This document shows, in pieces, positions 26,261-38,319 of a DNA stretch of 64,000 nucleotides. Each line of letters starts with the position of its first letter. The stretch's first letter is position 1. The stretch comes from Ifrita kowaldi (Eukaryota > Chordata > Aves > Passeriformes > Cinclosomatidae), in NCBI GenBank assembly GCA_013398055.1, contig VZRS01008351.1, forward strand, positions 1,649,819-1,713,818. The letters are read 5' to 3'. The position numbers were made by a program, and so were the translations under genes. The notes under the pieces were generated by a model that saw only the letters and a list, made by a program, of their open reading frames with translations, searched no databases and was not told where the DNA came from.

Positions 26261-29150
26261 TTACGGGCATGTATTTGTCTGTGCGTGCCAGAGCGTACGT
26301 GCGTGTGGGGTAGAAACCAGAGCTGGGCCCCAGAGAAAGTAAAATTGATTCTTAGCAGGTAAGTTTAGCTGCCTTACACACTTTTACTTTCACACTCACA
26401 GACACAAGGGTTTCCTGAGGTTTAATGCTTTCCACCTTCTCATGGATAATTAACTGATGACCACAGCCAGGCTGAAAGGAAAAGGCCGCAGCACCTTTAT
26501 CTAATGCAGCCACGTAAGTATAAATCAGGTTGTCGCTTTTGCTCTGAGCCCCGCAGACCAATCTCTTTCTTGCACCACTGCTATTCCCTCCAGTGGAGAT
26601 CCAGCAGCTGCAGGCAGCCCTGTCCTGCTGCCTTTTCTGGGGCCAGGTCATCCCCAGACTAACTCCAGCAAAAGTTTTACCATCTTCAAATTATTTGTCT
26701 GGTTTGTTGTCACTACTGCTGTATTACGACATTGACAGGATCTGGCCACAGACCACCACTGAGATGGTGTGAAGAGAGAATGAACAAGATGCTTCTTTTC
26801 TTCCCCACAGGATTTACTCTCTCAGTGTGCAACATGATGCAGCACAAGGACGTGGTCGGGTGGGGAAGCTCAGACCTATCAGAGGGTGCTCATGGAGGCA
26901 GCACTGTCAGCACTGCCGGTCTGCTGGAGCCAAACCTTTCTGTAGCCAGGCTCCTGTCTTGATCCCAAGCACAAAGATGCGTCCGATTGCTTCCTCGCTG
27001 GACTTCAGCCATTTGCAAGGCTTGATATCAGCACAGCCAAATGACTGGGAGCCCTGGAAGGCCGATGTAATAAAGGAAACATTTAAACCTGCCAGCAACA
27101 CGTGGAATTCCGAAGAAATCCTGCATGTGTGCAGAGGGGGCAGCCACGCTCCTCTTGCCTGCTCCAGCCTGTCGTGAAGGTGAACACACACTGGTCTGTC
27201 TTAGAGACCTTGCATTTTATTTTAATCCCATCAACACCACCCCCTCCCCCCTTCCTCTTCTTGTTGCTGTTTTCCCTTAACCTAAAAGAAGTAATTTTGA
27301 ATGAAAGTAGATTATCTGGTCCTTGTATATGGAAAAACACCAATTACTGTCAAAGAACAACAGTTTTTGTGGTAGGAGTGTGGTAGCTTTATTCTCCTAC
27401 AAGTTTGGGCTGGACTGATACTTAGAGTAGTAGTTAATGCCAGAAGAGAGCTTGTGAGGTTTCTTGGCCTACTCTTTTTGCCAGTAAGGGATATTTCCCT
27501 ACGAGATATTGTAACCGAGCTTTAATTAAAAAAATTAGAAGGCATTAAAGCGGCACAAAGTAATAGCCTCCTTCGGTGTACCTCACATTACCAACCAACC
27601 TGTTGGTCTCAAACCTTCTTCATTCAACCTACTGACACATCTGTGCTCTTGGCAGATCCGGATCTCACAACACTGTGCTGTTCAGGGATACCTAGAAGTG
27701 GTATAGCTACATTAGCACAGTAAATTAGCACGGGTAGAGAACCATGCTAATAAGTCTGGATTGCTTCTCGTCCTCAAGCTAGTTCTTTTACACCTACCTC
27801 ATTTATCACTACAACGTGCAGTGCAGATGTATCCACACAGTATCCAAGTCTTTGGGAACTACGCTGTTATGGGGAGCTCAGAAAATCCATGGGTGGTGGG
27901 AATAGTGGTGAAGCTGAAAAGTTTGGGTTCTCCCCGCTCAAACCTTCTAGCTGGTTGATAGAGTGGTGTTTTCTTTTCCTGCAATAAGGTCTTGGTGCCA
28001 CTGAGATCTGTAGAAGTTTTGACACCAGCTACAGCTGTTCCAAAACTTTATCCTCTGTTTATTTTTCTAGTCGGAGTAAAAAGGTTTTCCCAGTGATAAT
28101 AACGTAATCTCTCAAAACTGTTGATTTCTTCTTAAATTCCATTCAGGTTTGCCGGTTTCACAACATTTTCCTTATGCACTTTTAATGTTTTTAGTTAATA
28201 CCAGCAAATATTACTGCCTGAATCACCTTTTTTGGGAATTGCCATCTTATCACACCAGCCTCGTTTTTCAGCTGTTACTTTTTCAGGAGTTCACCTCCCC
28301 ATTTCCTCTTTTTCTCTTGGATTGACAAGGCTGACAGAGGCACCTGCAAGCACTTGCTTTCTTGATCCTGGCTTTAATGATTAGCTTAAGGAGTCTCATA
28401 TGCTCCTGTCAAGCCTATTGCTACCTCTGTCAACTTTCTTTTCAGCACAGCAGACTTTGATTGCGCTTAGAGACAAGGTCTGCAGCACCTGCTTGCAAAG
28501 GAAATGGAAAGGCAGATATTCTGCTCGTGAAGATTGACTTAGTAATGGAGCCAAGGTTAACAAATTCACCTGGAGATTTCCTATGAGTCTTGAGTCTGTG
28601 CTTCTCTAGTCTGGAAGGATGTACTGATGGTAAGGTAACAGTATCCTCACCTGCAGACACTGGCAGTGGTTTTTGGCACCCTCCACGCTGTTTGGCTTCT
28701 CTTTGAGATCTGTTCGCTCTCTGTTTAGCAGACCATGCCTTGCTTGCCTGCCTTCTGTCTACAGGTAAGGTGGTTTTGGAGGGCTGCTGATGAGACTCTT
28801 TCATTGGTTTGCCTCTACTGCTTTCATCAAGACAACACGTCGAGCCACCGATACTCCAGGAGACACCTAACATGGCACAAACTGGGAGGAAGTTTCCATG
28901 TGGATTTAGCCCACCTGACAGTTGTTTCGTCTCTCAGGTCCTCACGACCAAGGTCAGAGACTTGGGCAGAGTTGCTATTTGCTCATCAGAACAAAGGAAG
29001 TCTTTAAGCTGGTTTTACCGCCCTGTCAAACCTCTGCGGGCGAGGCAGGAGAGAACAAACTAGTTTTCAGGACCACAGAGGTATACAAATCTGAGGGTAA
29101 GCAGATATACATATAGCTGTCTGATGACTCGTCTGATATACCTGATTAGT
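26261..29150. other. Gene-free DNA except one unrecognised minus-strand open frame
   Basis: No recognised gene or repeat. The only item of note is the open frame listed separately at 28442-28873. Confidence 0.55.
28442..28873 (-). other. Unrecognised 143-codon open frame, doubtful gene
   Basis: The frame starts MLGVSWSIGG and ends QSLLC with TGA. It stays open upstream of the ATG for about 20 more codons, to a TGA near 28936. The middle is rich in K, R, S and Q, unlike the hydrophobic/cysteine-rich chance frames nearby. A CAG|GTGAGG donor-like site lies at 28651/28650 and a weak ctgtag acceptor at 28758/28759. Used together these would bound a 108-bp in-phase exon. I recognise no domain, signal peptide or membrane segment, and no promoter is visible. 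Several equally long frames in this window are chance, so I give this low weight. Confidence 0.15.
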
Positions 29151-29154
29151 GAGA

Positions 29155-29265
29155 AAGGGTGCTTTTGAGGTTAAGACACTGGAGAGGATTCAGGAAATCT
29201 AGATTTTGTTCCCAGCCCCACCACAGATTGCCCGTGGCATCTTGAGTAGCGTGTTTGCTTGTAGC
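29155..29265 (+). mobile_element. tRNA-type SINE relic (MIR/CORE-like)
   Basis: The run ggttaagacactggag, then attcaggaaatctagattt, then gttcccagccccaccacag follows the tRNA-derived head of amniote SINEs. In intact copies this head reads A-box, 'ggttaaggcactgga', B-box 'ggttcaattccc', then 'agctctgccac'. The B-box here has decayed. Edges are approximate. Confidence 0.5.
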
Positions 29266-30954
29266 TCAACTGTCTGTGTGTGTAAAGGGGGCACAGGGAT
29301 ATTTACCTCCTTGCTTTTTGTCCACAAAGACAGAACAAGCACATGGGTAAGTGTCCCTAACCCACATGGGTTCTCATCTCACTGGGATCTCTTGATACCA
29401 TCAGTATGTGAATCACAGTGCTCAAGGGAAGAGAGCCACGTATACTTAACACATGTATGTACAAAGGATGAACGGTTCCAGAAGTATCAGAGAAGTATCA
29501 GAAGTTGGCCACTTCTGGGAACAGTAATCATCCTCCTGGCATCTGACTCTGTCAATCTCAAACTGTTAAAGAAAATTTGCATCAAACTGGGACTGAGTAT
29601 TTTATTTCATGGTTTGCCAGGCAGTAAAGTATTTAAACACCTCCGTTTTCCTTCCTTCATGACAATGCATGTCCAGGTCCTGTCTGCAAGAACAACGGAA
29701 TTGAAACAAATGCAGAGCAAGACAAAACTACCAGGGTGGCACTGAAATTGTGGGCAGCAACACTATTTCTCTTTGTTCATTGGTCATATCAATTACATTT
29801 ATTACATGGTCATATCAGTCATATGGGTCACATAGCATTAATTTTTAGATGGGCCTAAGGAGGTGGCACTGAACACCAGAAAAGACTGGCAAAATAATTT
29901 GTCCATCCTCCTTTGATCATCCTCCTATAATCTGATAGATTCAAATTTAATCGTTGCTGGTGGAACTACAAATGCAACCAACCCCAGTCATTCAGGCCTC
30001 CACACTCTCCTGCAACCAAAAATAAACATTATTATTGTTATTTGCAGTGGCAGTAACACTAATGAGTGAGAATCTCCAGAGATGGCCTGTTATGTGGTTT
30101 TTTGGTTGATTCAGTGGTCTTTCTACCCTTTTAACCCATTCTAGGTTATTATTCAGAGATCCTGCTTTGAGGTTCTGTCTTGCAATATCTTGCTTTAAGG
30201 CTGTTGTAAGGCACTCTCTTGAGAGTCCCTTTCTTGGCAAACTCTTGTAGCAGCAGGCTTTGTAGGCAGACTTCTTTCATTACATAACCTTTTCCTCTTG
30301 ATAGGGCATCTGTAGTACCGGAGGGAGGAGGATGCCTGATGCAGACAGGTTTTATCCTCCCACCTTATTTTCGTGTCCATGCATTTTCTCATCTTTAAGA
30401 GAACTCTAATACTTCCCCTTGCTACTGAAAGTAGGTGGAGGAACAGTCAGTTTTTCCTATCCTTGGCAAAATGTTTTCCTGGCACTGTTGCATATTGTGG
30501 AGCAAGGAGCACAAGCACCCTCCCTGTTGCAGTGATGCAGGAGGAGGAGCAGTGCTCCAGCTAGATTTCCTGGGCAGGCGTGTGACCCATCAGACATCCG
30601 CTGACAACATCAATAGAACTAGTGACATGAGCACCCATGTTAGATTCTGCAGGTACAGCTGATGCTACAGTGGTGCAGGAAAACACATGGGATCACCTCC
30701 TGGCACAATCTGAATACACACAGTGGAGTGGGAAATGTTCTGGGAAACAGTCCTTTCAAACCTCATAGCTGTCTGAGCCCACCTCCTTGGGAGCAGAGAT
30801 TTAAACTTGAGTCTCTCACATGCTGGGGGTATATCCTCATCCTTTAGCCTCACAGAGAAAGGTGAGAAAGTCAGGTTTGGTTTATAATTGAATGCATGGG
30901 TTTCATTAGCTATGACAAAGTAGATCAGATTCAGCAGAGTATATTAAGAAAGTT
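29266..30954. other. Gene-free unique DNA
   Basis: Nothing recognisable except two tiny local duplications: a tandem gaagtatcaga at ~29480-29505 and a repeated tggtcatatca at ~29783-29820. Confidence 0.6.
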
Positions 30955-31065
30955 CTGTTCCCAAATACCTGAGAAGGTGGCGATGAGGACACTCTCCTCA
31001 ATGGGAGACCAGGGTTCGAATCTGCCTTCTAATCAGATGTGTGGGCAAGGAGAGAGGAGGAAGAC
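30955..31065 (+). mobile_element. tRNA-type SINE relic
   Basis: Contains gaggacactctcctcaatg, then gggagaccagggttcgaatc, a good RNA polymerase III B-box (GGTTCGAATC), followed by tgccttctaatcagatgtgtg and gggcaagg. This resembles the tRNA head and core of old amniote SINEs. A functional tRNA is excluded because the T-stem arms (caggg / ctgcc) pair at only two of five positions. Confidence 0.55.
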
Positions 31066-32942
31066 TTGAAAGCAATTTCCTACCTCTTATGTGGCTAAGG
31101 GAAAAATACGGGGGAGATAACTGTTAGTTGTTTTTTAGTATTTTTTCTTATCTCTGGGAAAGGATTTACAACCAGGACTCCCAGAGGAGATAGGTGCCAC
31201 CTTCTCTCCCAGTGGTAGCTATAACTGCCTCTGCTTAATTGCTTCCCTGCTAAATACTTCACACCACATGGCCTCTTGTAGACATTTCTTATCCATCAGC
31301 TTGGGCAGCTTCTTTTCCTACTCTCCAGCTTCTCTAATCCCATCCTTAGGCATCAGATTTACTTTCTCCCTCACACCAGACCTGGCACCCTGGGATGCCA
31401 GTGTCTCAACCCAGGGCTGAGGATTCCAGTATACACTGGGGTAGGTGGAAGTTAAGTATTAAACCAGTGTGGTTTTCCTCTTTTGGTGCAAAATCTCCTT
31501 TTGCCTCAACTGTGAACGTGTTGGACGTGGAGGAAAGTGGTACTTCTGGCTGAAGCATGCATACAATTAATCAAGCCTTGTGATCCCTCTTTGTCTCAGA
31601 TCTTCAGTAAGGAGTTCCCTCTGGCTAAAATGACATGTTTAAGGTCCTTGTGCTGTTATACTCAGCCTGCTTTATACTTTCTGCTGTGTGTATGGCACTT
31701 GCAGGGAACTGGTAAGATATAATGCTTTGTACTCCTACCGGTACATGACTCTGGCTTTATAGATCAAAAAGTTTTTCAGATATCACCCAGGAAAAAATAA
31801 ATATATTTCGTGAAGGATTTTTCTTCTAAAGGGAGAAGTTTGGTTTGTATGGCATGTTTCTCAAATTCTTTGTTTTGCCATGGAAATTTATATTTTGCCT
31901 TCTTACACTTAAATTACATTTACTTCAGTGGAAAATGTCGCCATTCCCACACATTTTAACCTCCACTAACTTCCCTATGAGAAAAAGTAGAAGCATGGAG
32001 GAATAAAGCAGTGAAAAATAACAGGGTTACCTTGTTTTTTTGACCTGTGATTCTGGCACCAGAGCCTATCTGACAAATAGAATTAGTCACATTTTGTAAC
32101 ATTTTATTTCACTGCTTTCACTACTCAGGTCACTTTTCCTCTAGCCTTGACATCTCAGGAAGAAGAAAGAGAAGGAAAGTGTTAGTCTTTGTTTCAGGAT
32201 AGAGTCACCCTTTTCCCTTAGCCAACTCAAAAGTTAATGCAACATGCTCCTGTCACAGATCACCCTATAAATACCCCAGGAGCATCCTTGCTGGCCCCAC
32301 TGAAGTTTCTCCCTTCAGAAGGATGCTAATTTTCATCGATGATTGAACAAGTCTTCAGATTCAAAGTTCTCGTCGTTGCTCCCCACATGCTGATGTCCCT
32401 GGACCTGGCACTCATAGCATTACATGTGTGCATTTTCTTTGTCTGCTTCCATCACAAGGTCAGGTTTTCCACCTCTTGCAAAAAGTGGAAAAAAGTGATC
32501 CACAAGTCTTGTCATGTTCTGGTTGGCATGGCACCATTTTCTGCCACCCTGAGCTGTGGCTCTAAATCATCCACCAAATAACCTTTTAAGTGACATACTT
32601 CTACACTCTCTCCTGGAGCCAGTAGCTGGTGTTAGGAAGCTCACCAGAGTTTTACTTCTTGGGTTCCTCTTCTGCAGGTCTGCAGGTTAACGTTTCTAGC
32701 TTTAATCAAAAAAGATGATGTCAACAGGAATCATACTGTACGCTTTCCTGGTGCTGATTGTAACCTTTATTGGTGGTTAATTGATAAAAGTGCTAAAAGT
32801 CAGTTTCAGAATTTCTGTTTAATAAAAATGTCTCCTTTGTTGAACTATCAATTAACCGTCTTGGTTCAAAGTTTATTTCTCTTGTGTGGAGCCATGTATT
32901 CTGTAATAATTGTCTAGATTCTGACATTAAATACCGTAATTT
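31066..32942. other. Gene-free unique DNA
   Basis: I see no gene, RNA gene or mobile element. Confidence 0.6.
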
Positions 32943-35247
32943 CTCCTGCTATGTTTAAAACCACTTCCAAAGGCTTCCAAGTTTTATTTCCTTCCTATTT
33001 TCTACATAAATAGCTGGAGTTTGTTCATGCTTGGGGAGATTAATAAAACTATAGAGTAGATTGTGAAATTCATCCCAAACCAAAATACAATGAGCTCCAT
33101 TCCAAGACCTCCTGCAGGCTCCATTTCTTTAATTAAATATATGCCAAGATTCCTCTCCATGAAGTAAATATATAAAACTGCATATTTGAGGGCAATTATA
33201 AGCTACTGTATTTTGACATTTCTTCACTGCAAATCTTTTAACCTTTATTAAGGGAATTCTGGTTGAATGGATTTCTACTTGAGATATATATAGCAAGAAA
33301 GCTTAATGTCTGTATGAAATTATGGACAAACTAAAGAGAAATCGTAGGAAATGTGAGTAAATGAAACCCTGATTTTGGTCCTGCCAAAGGCTGTGGCCAG
33401 GAAATGTTCATCCTTAGCAAGAGCTACGTGATTGTACTGAAAGCAGAGAAGGGTGTTTTTACTGGGGAATCTCCACCTTTCTCCATTCACAGTCTGGCTT
33501 TGCTGGCACACAGAACAACGTGTTTCCAAGCCTTGTGGCAGTGGTGTCATAGGAAAGGAGATAGGGCTGGTTGCAAATGGGGCAGTGTAGTGCCTCGATG
33601 CTGACTGGATGCCAGACACCCACCAAAGCCTCTCTATCACTCCCTGCTGCAGCTGGACAGGGGAGACAAAATATCACAGAGGGTTCATGAGTTGAGGTAG
33701 GGACAGAGAGAGGTTACTCACCAAATACCATCATAGGCAAAACAGACTCAAATTGGAGATATTAATTGAATTTATTATGAACAAAATCAGAGCAGGATAA
33801 TGAGAAGTAAAATAAAACCTTTAAAACACCTTCTCCCCACTCTTTCCTCCTTCCCAGCTCTACTTCCTCCCCTCTGGCAACCCAGGGAGACAAGGAATGG
33901 GGGTCAGTTCAGTCAATTACAGTCAGTTCATCACATGTGGTTTCTCCTGCTGCTCAGGGAGAGTCGTCCTTCCCCTGTTTTGTTCTCTGGCCACAGTTAC
34001 AACTGCGCAATATCTTTACTTTTATTCTTCTTATTCAATATATTATCACAGAGGTGTTACCACCATTTGTAATTGGCCCAGCCTTGACCAGCAGCACATC
34101 CATCTTTGGACCTGACAGGGCCTGGCTCTGCTGGACATGGAGGAAGCTGCTGGCAGCTTGTCACAGAAGCCACCTGGGTAGCACCCCCACTTCCAAGGTT
34201 TGGCCATGCAAACCCAATACAGGCAGATGCTGTGTGTATGAGCCCAGCTAGCCAAGACAAAAGCCCTCTGCTCCTGCACTGTTTTGTTTTGAACGGCAGC
34301 AGACATCAGTTGCCTCTTTCTCTTTGGTCAATCTTTCAGTACATTCTTCTGACCGTGGGTGGTGTGAAGTGTGAGGTAGGGTGTGAGAGAGACCCTGGAC
34401 AAACAAGCAGGGCAGGATGGCCTGGAAAGAGGAGCACTGAATGGGGAAGCATTGCTCCAAGAGAGGGACATTTGCAGGTGTGTTGACACTAAAGAGGAGG
34501 ACACAGGAAATTCCAGGGGTGTACGGACCTTCTGCCCTCAGGAATAGGGGGTTGATGTGCTGTCAATGGCCACGTTGTGAGTGGGATGGCCAAGGCAGAA
34601 GGGGGGGACAGTGGATGTGCAGGAGAGCCATCAAAGTCCTGGACTGCATCCAGATTTCCACTCCTGGAGGAGGCCCGAGTCCTGCTGACCCTTGTATCTT
34701 CACCTCAGACCATCAGGCATGCCAGGTATTTTCCCAAAACTGCTCCAGATGTCAGGGGAAAGGGATAGAAAATTTTTCTGGGGAGGACACAAGAGAGAGG
34801 AAAGCAGAAGGCATAGGTAGGGCTCTGTTTCAGGCGTGGCCTGGAGCAGCAGAAGCTCCTGCAGCCGCCACTGCAGACACTGGCATGTAGGGTCATTCAT
34901 GTGAGAAATCCCTGTGATATGGGAAACTTCCTGGTGAAGAAACCACAGCCCCTGCTCGAGCCAGGAGACAGCAGCGTGCCCACAGTTTGGGTATTGTTTT
35001 GAGCAAACCCAGCAGTTTTTTGGGAGCTGCTGGAGGCTAGTGGTTCTTCACAAACTCTCCACATTGTTCTGCCGTGGGTACAACCTTGAACTGTGCTTAA
35101 ACTGGGGTTCTGTCCTGGAAACACAGACCGACAAATGCAGCATTTTATGTACTATTAGCTCTGAGCCTGCTCAAACCTGCTGACTTGACAGCAGGCTACT
35201 AGATGAAAGCAGGCTTAGTTCACTTATAATCCAGAAACAGAGAGCTC
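32943..35247. repeat. 2,305-bp segment, left copy of a duplication abutting a gap
   Basis: Starts ctcctgctatg and ends agagctc at the first N. The same 2,305 bases occur at 35349-37653 at a constant offset of 2,406, with one difference that I can see (A at 35119, T at 37525). It contains a solo LTR. The exact coincidence of both inner edges with the gap points to two unmerged copies of one locus. Confidence 0.95.
33586..34221 (-). mobile_element. Solo LTR of an endogenous retrovirus, reverse orientation
   Basis: Read on the minus strand, the element starts TGTATTGGGTTTGCATGGCC and ends CATCGAGGCACTACA. It is 636 bp and is flanked on both sides by the same five bases, GGCAG (33581-33585 and 34222-34226). 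This is the expected target-site duplication and shows that both ends are intact. A TATA-like tgataatatattgaataag region lies in the promoter position. No internal retroviral genes are present, so the provirus was lost by LTR-LTR recombination. The terminal sequence and the aacacctctgtgataatat block are shared with the LTR at 38.3 kb, so both belong to related avian ERV families (ERVL-like by memory). Confidence 0.9.
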
Positions 35248-35348
35248 NNNNNNNNNNNNNNNNNNNNNNNNNNNNNNNNNNNNNNNNNNNNNNNNNNNNN
35301 NNNNNNNNNNNNNNNNNNNNNNNNNNNNNNNNNNNNNNNNNNNNNNNN
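35248..35348. other. Assembly gap (run of N)
   Basis: 101 N characters lie between two copies of the same 2,305-bp sequence. The size is probably an arbitrary scaffold-gap value. Confidence 0.98.
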
Positions 35349-37653
35349 CTCCTGCTATGTTTAAAACCACTTCCAAAGGCTTCCAAGTTTTATTTCCTTC
35401 CTATTTTCTACATAAATAGCTGGAGTTTGTTCATGCTTGGGGAGATTAATAAAACTATAGAGTAGATTGTGAAATTCATCCCAAACCAAAATACAATGAG
35501 CTCCATTCCAAGACCTCCTGCAGGCTCCATTTCTTTAATTAAATATATGCCAAGATTCCTCTCCATGAAGTAAATATATAAAACTGCATATTTGAGGGCA
35601 ATTATAAGCTACTGTATTTTGACATTTCTTCACTGCAAATCTTTTAACCTTTATTAAGGGAATTCTGGTTGAATGGATTTCTACTTGAGATATATATAGC
35701 AAGAAAGCTTAATGTCTGTATGAAATTATGGACAAACTAAAGAGAAATCGTAGGAAATGTGAGTAAATGAAACCCTGATTTTGGTCCTGCCAAAGGCTGT
35801 GGCCAGGAAATGTTCATCCTTAGCAAGAGCTACGTGATTGTACTGAAAGCAGAGAAGGGTGTTTTTACTGGGGAATCTCCACCTTTCTCCATTCACAGTC
35901 TGGCTTTGCTGGCACACAGAACAACGTGTTTCCAAGCCTTGTGGCAGTGGTGTCATAGGAAAGGAGATAGGGCTGGTTGCAAATGGGGCAGTGTAGTGCC
36001 TCGATGCTGACTGGATGCCAGACACCCACCAAAGCCTCTCTATCACTCCCTGCTGCAGCTGGACAGGGGAGACAAAATATCACAGAGGGTTCATGAGTTG
36101 AGGTAGGGACAGAGAGAGGTTACTCACCAAATACCATCATAGGCAAAACAGACTCAAATTGGAGATATTAATTGAATTTATTATGAACAAAATCAGAGCA
36201 GGATAATGAGAAGTAAAATAAAACCTTTAAAACACCTTCTCCCCACTCTTTCCTCCTTCCCAGCTCTACTTCCTCCCCTCTGGCAACCCAGGGAGACAAG
36301 GAATGGGGGTCAGTTCAGTCAATTACAGTCAGTTCATCACATGTGGTTTCTCCTGCTGCTCAGGGAGAGTCGTCCTTCCCCTGTTTTGTTCTCTGGCCAC
36401 AGTTACAACTGCGCAATATCTTTACTTTTATTCTTCTTATTCAATATATTATCACAGAGGTGTTACCACCATTTGTAATTGGCCCAGCCTTGACCAGCAG
36501 CACATCCATCTTTGGACCTGACAGGGCCTGGCTCTGCTGGACATGGAGGAAGCTGCTGGCAGCTTGTCACAGAAGCCACCTGGGTAGCACCCCCACTTCC
36601 AAGGTTTGGCCATGCAAACCCAATACAGGCAGATGCTGTGTGTATGAGCCCAGCTAGCCAAGACAAAAGCCCTCTGCTCCTGCACTGTTTTGTTTTGAAC
36701 GGCAGCAGACATCAGTTGCCTCTTTCTCTTTGGTCAATCTTTCAGTACATTCTTCTGACCGTGGGTGGTGTGAAGTGTGAGGTAGGGTGTGAGAGAGACC
36801 CTGGACAAACAAGCAGGGCAGGATGGCCTGGAAAGAGGAGCACTGAATGGGGAAGCATTGCTCCAAGAGAGGGACATTTGCAGGTGTGTTGACACTAAAG
36901 AGGAGGACACAGGAAATTCCAGGGGTGTACGGACCTTCTGCCCTCAGGAATAGGGGGTTGATGTGCTGTCAATGGCCACGTTGTGAGTGGGATGGCCAAG
37001 GCAGAAGGGGGGGACAGTGGATGTGCAGGAGAGCCATCAAAGTCCTGGACTGCATCCAGATTTCCACTCCTGGAGGAGGCCCGAGTCCTGCTGACCCTTG
37101 TATCTTCACCTCAGACCATCAGGCATGCCAGGTATTTTCCCAAAACTGCTCCAGATGTCAGGGGAAAGGGATAGAAAATTTTTCTGGGGAGGACACAAGA
37201 GAGAGGAAAGCAGAAGGCATAGGTAGGGCTCTGTTTCAGGCGTGGCCTGGAGCAGCAGAAGCTCCTGCAGCCGCCACTGCAGACACTGGCATGTAGGGTC
37301 ATTCATGTGAGAAATCCCTGTGATATGGGAAACTTCCTGGTGAAGAAACCACAGCCCCTGCTCGAGCCAGGAGACAGCAGCGTGCCCACAGTTTGGGTAT
37401 TGTTTTGAGCAAACCCAGCAGTTTTTTGGGAGCTGCTGGAGGCTAGTGGTTCTTCACAAACTCTCCACATTGTTCTGCCGTGGGTACAACCTTGAACTGT
37501 GCTTAAACTGGGGTTCTGTCCTGGTAACACAGACCGACAAATGCAGCATTTTATGTACTATTAGCTCTGAGCCTGCTCAAACCTGCTGACTTGACAGCAG
37601 GCTACTAGATGAAAGCAGGCTTAGTTCACTTATAATCCAGAAACAGAGAGCTC
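35349..37653. repeat. 2,305-bp segment, right copy of the gap-flanking duplication
   Basis: Matches 32943-35247 from its first base after the gap to the ctc at 37651-37653, where unique sequence (cagatgaattttc) continues. The single seen mismatch is T at 37525 against A at 35119. It is probably the true continuation of the locus, with the left copy as its alternative contig end. Confidence 0.95.
35992..36627 (-). mobile_element. Solo LTR, second appearance within the duplicated segment
   Basis: The same 636-bp LTR with the same GGCAG flanks as at 33586-34221. An independent insertion would not share its target site and all flanking DNA, so this is a copy made by the duplication or the assembly and not a second integration. 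Confidence 0.9.
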
Positions 37654-38319
37654 CAGATGAATTTTCTTACACACCATAGTTTTCAACTTTTTTTTTACTG
37701 GTAATCATCCTGCCATAGGAAAGAAAGACAGCAGAATAAAACTTGAACTTGCCATTCTTATCTGGTCAAAACGGAAGTTGTCTCTCCAAAACCCCAAATT
37801 TCGCTTCCAATACATGTGTTGAAACTTTGCCATGGATATTTTTCTGCCTTTTAAGAAAAAACATTAGATGATCCATCTATAAGAGGATCTCTGACATCAA
37901 TTGGTAATGGATACTGCACTTTAAAAAGATTCATTCTGAACAGCTCCTGCCCCACACAAACCCTAAGCCTGTTTGGCCTGACCTTCTGTGGCTTTTCTTG
38001 CCTGCAGAATAACTCATGAAATTTTTAGCATTCCTGCAATCATAACATCTGGGCCTCGTTGTTCTATACCTTGGGAAAAAGGGGGGCAGTGACAAACACA
38101 CTTTGAATTCACATCCTCTTTCATCTGGTTTTCTACAAGTTTTGAATCAAGATGCTCAAGCATAAATTTTTGCTGGTCATTTCTGGCTGCCCTCCTGAGG
38201 AGCAGCCAGCAGAGTGAAAGAGGGAGATGAGCCAGCAGAGTGATCCTGTGCATACAGCACTGGGGTGCTTCTTTGTGTTGGACAAGTAAATGGAAGAGTC
38301 ACTCATTAAAAATATTCTG
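37654..38319. other. Gene-free unique DNA between duplication and LTR
   Basis: I see nothing recognisable. Confidence 0.6.

Noticed and set aside
30960..31035. Possible tRNA gene because of a GGTTCGAATC box
   Set aside because: The T-stem does not pair and no anticodon or acceptor stem can be folded. It fits a SINE relic better.
34441..34890. 149-codon + strand open frame, repeated at 36847-37296
   Set aside because: The two 'copies' come from the gap-flanking duplication. There is no recognisable protein and the frame lies just beyond the LTR. Duplication of an ORF here is not evidence of a gene family.
32943..37653. A recent biological segmental duplication
   Set aside because: Both copies stop exactly at the gap and share one insertion with the same target site. 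Unmerged contig ends are far more likely.
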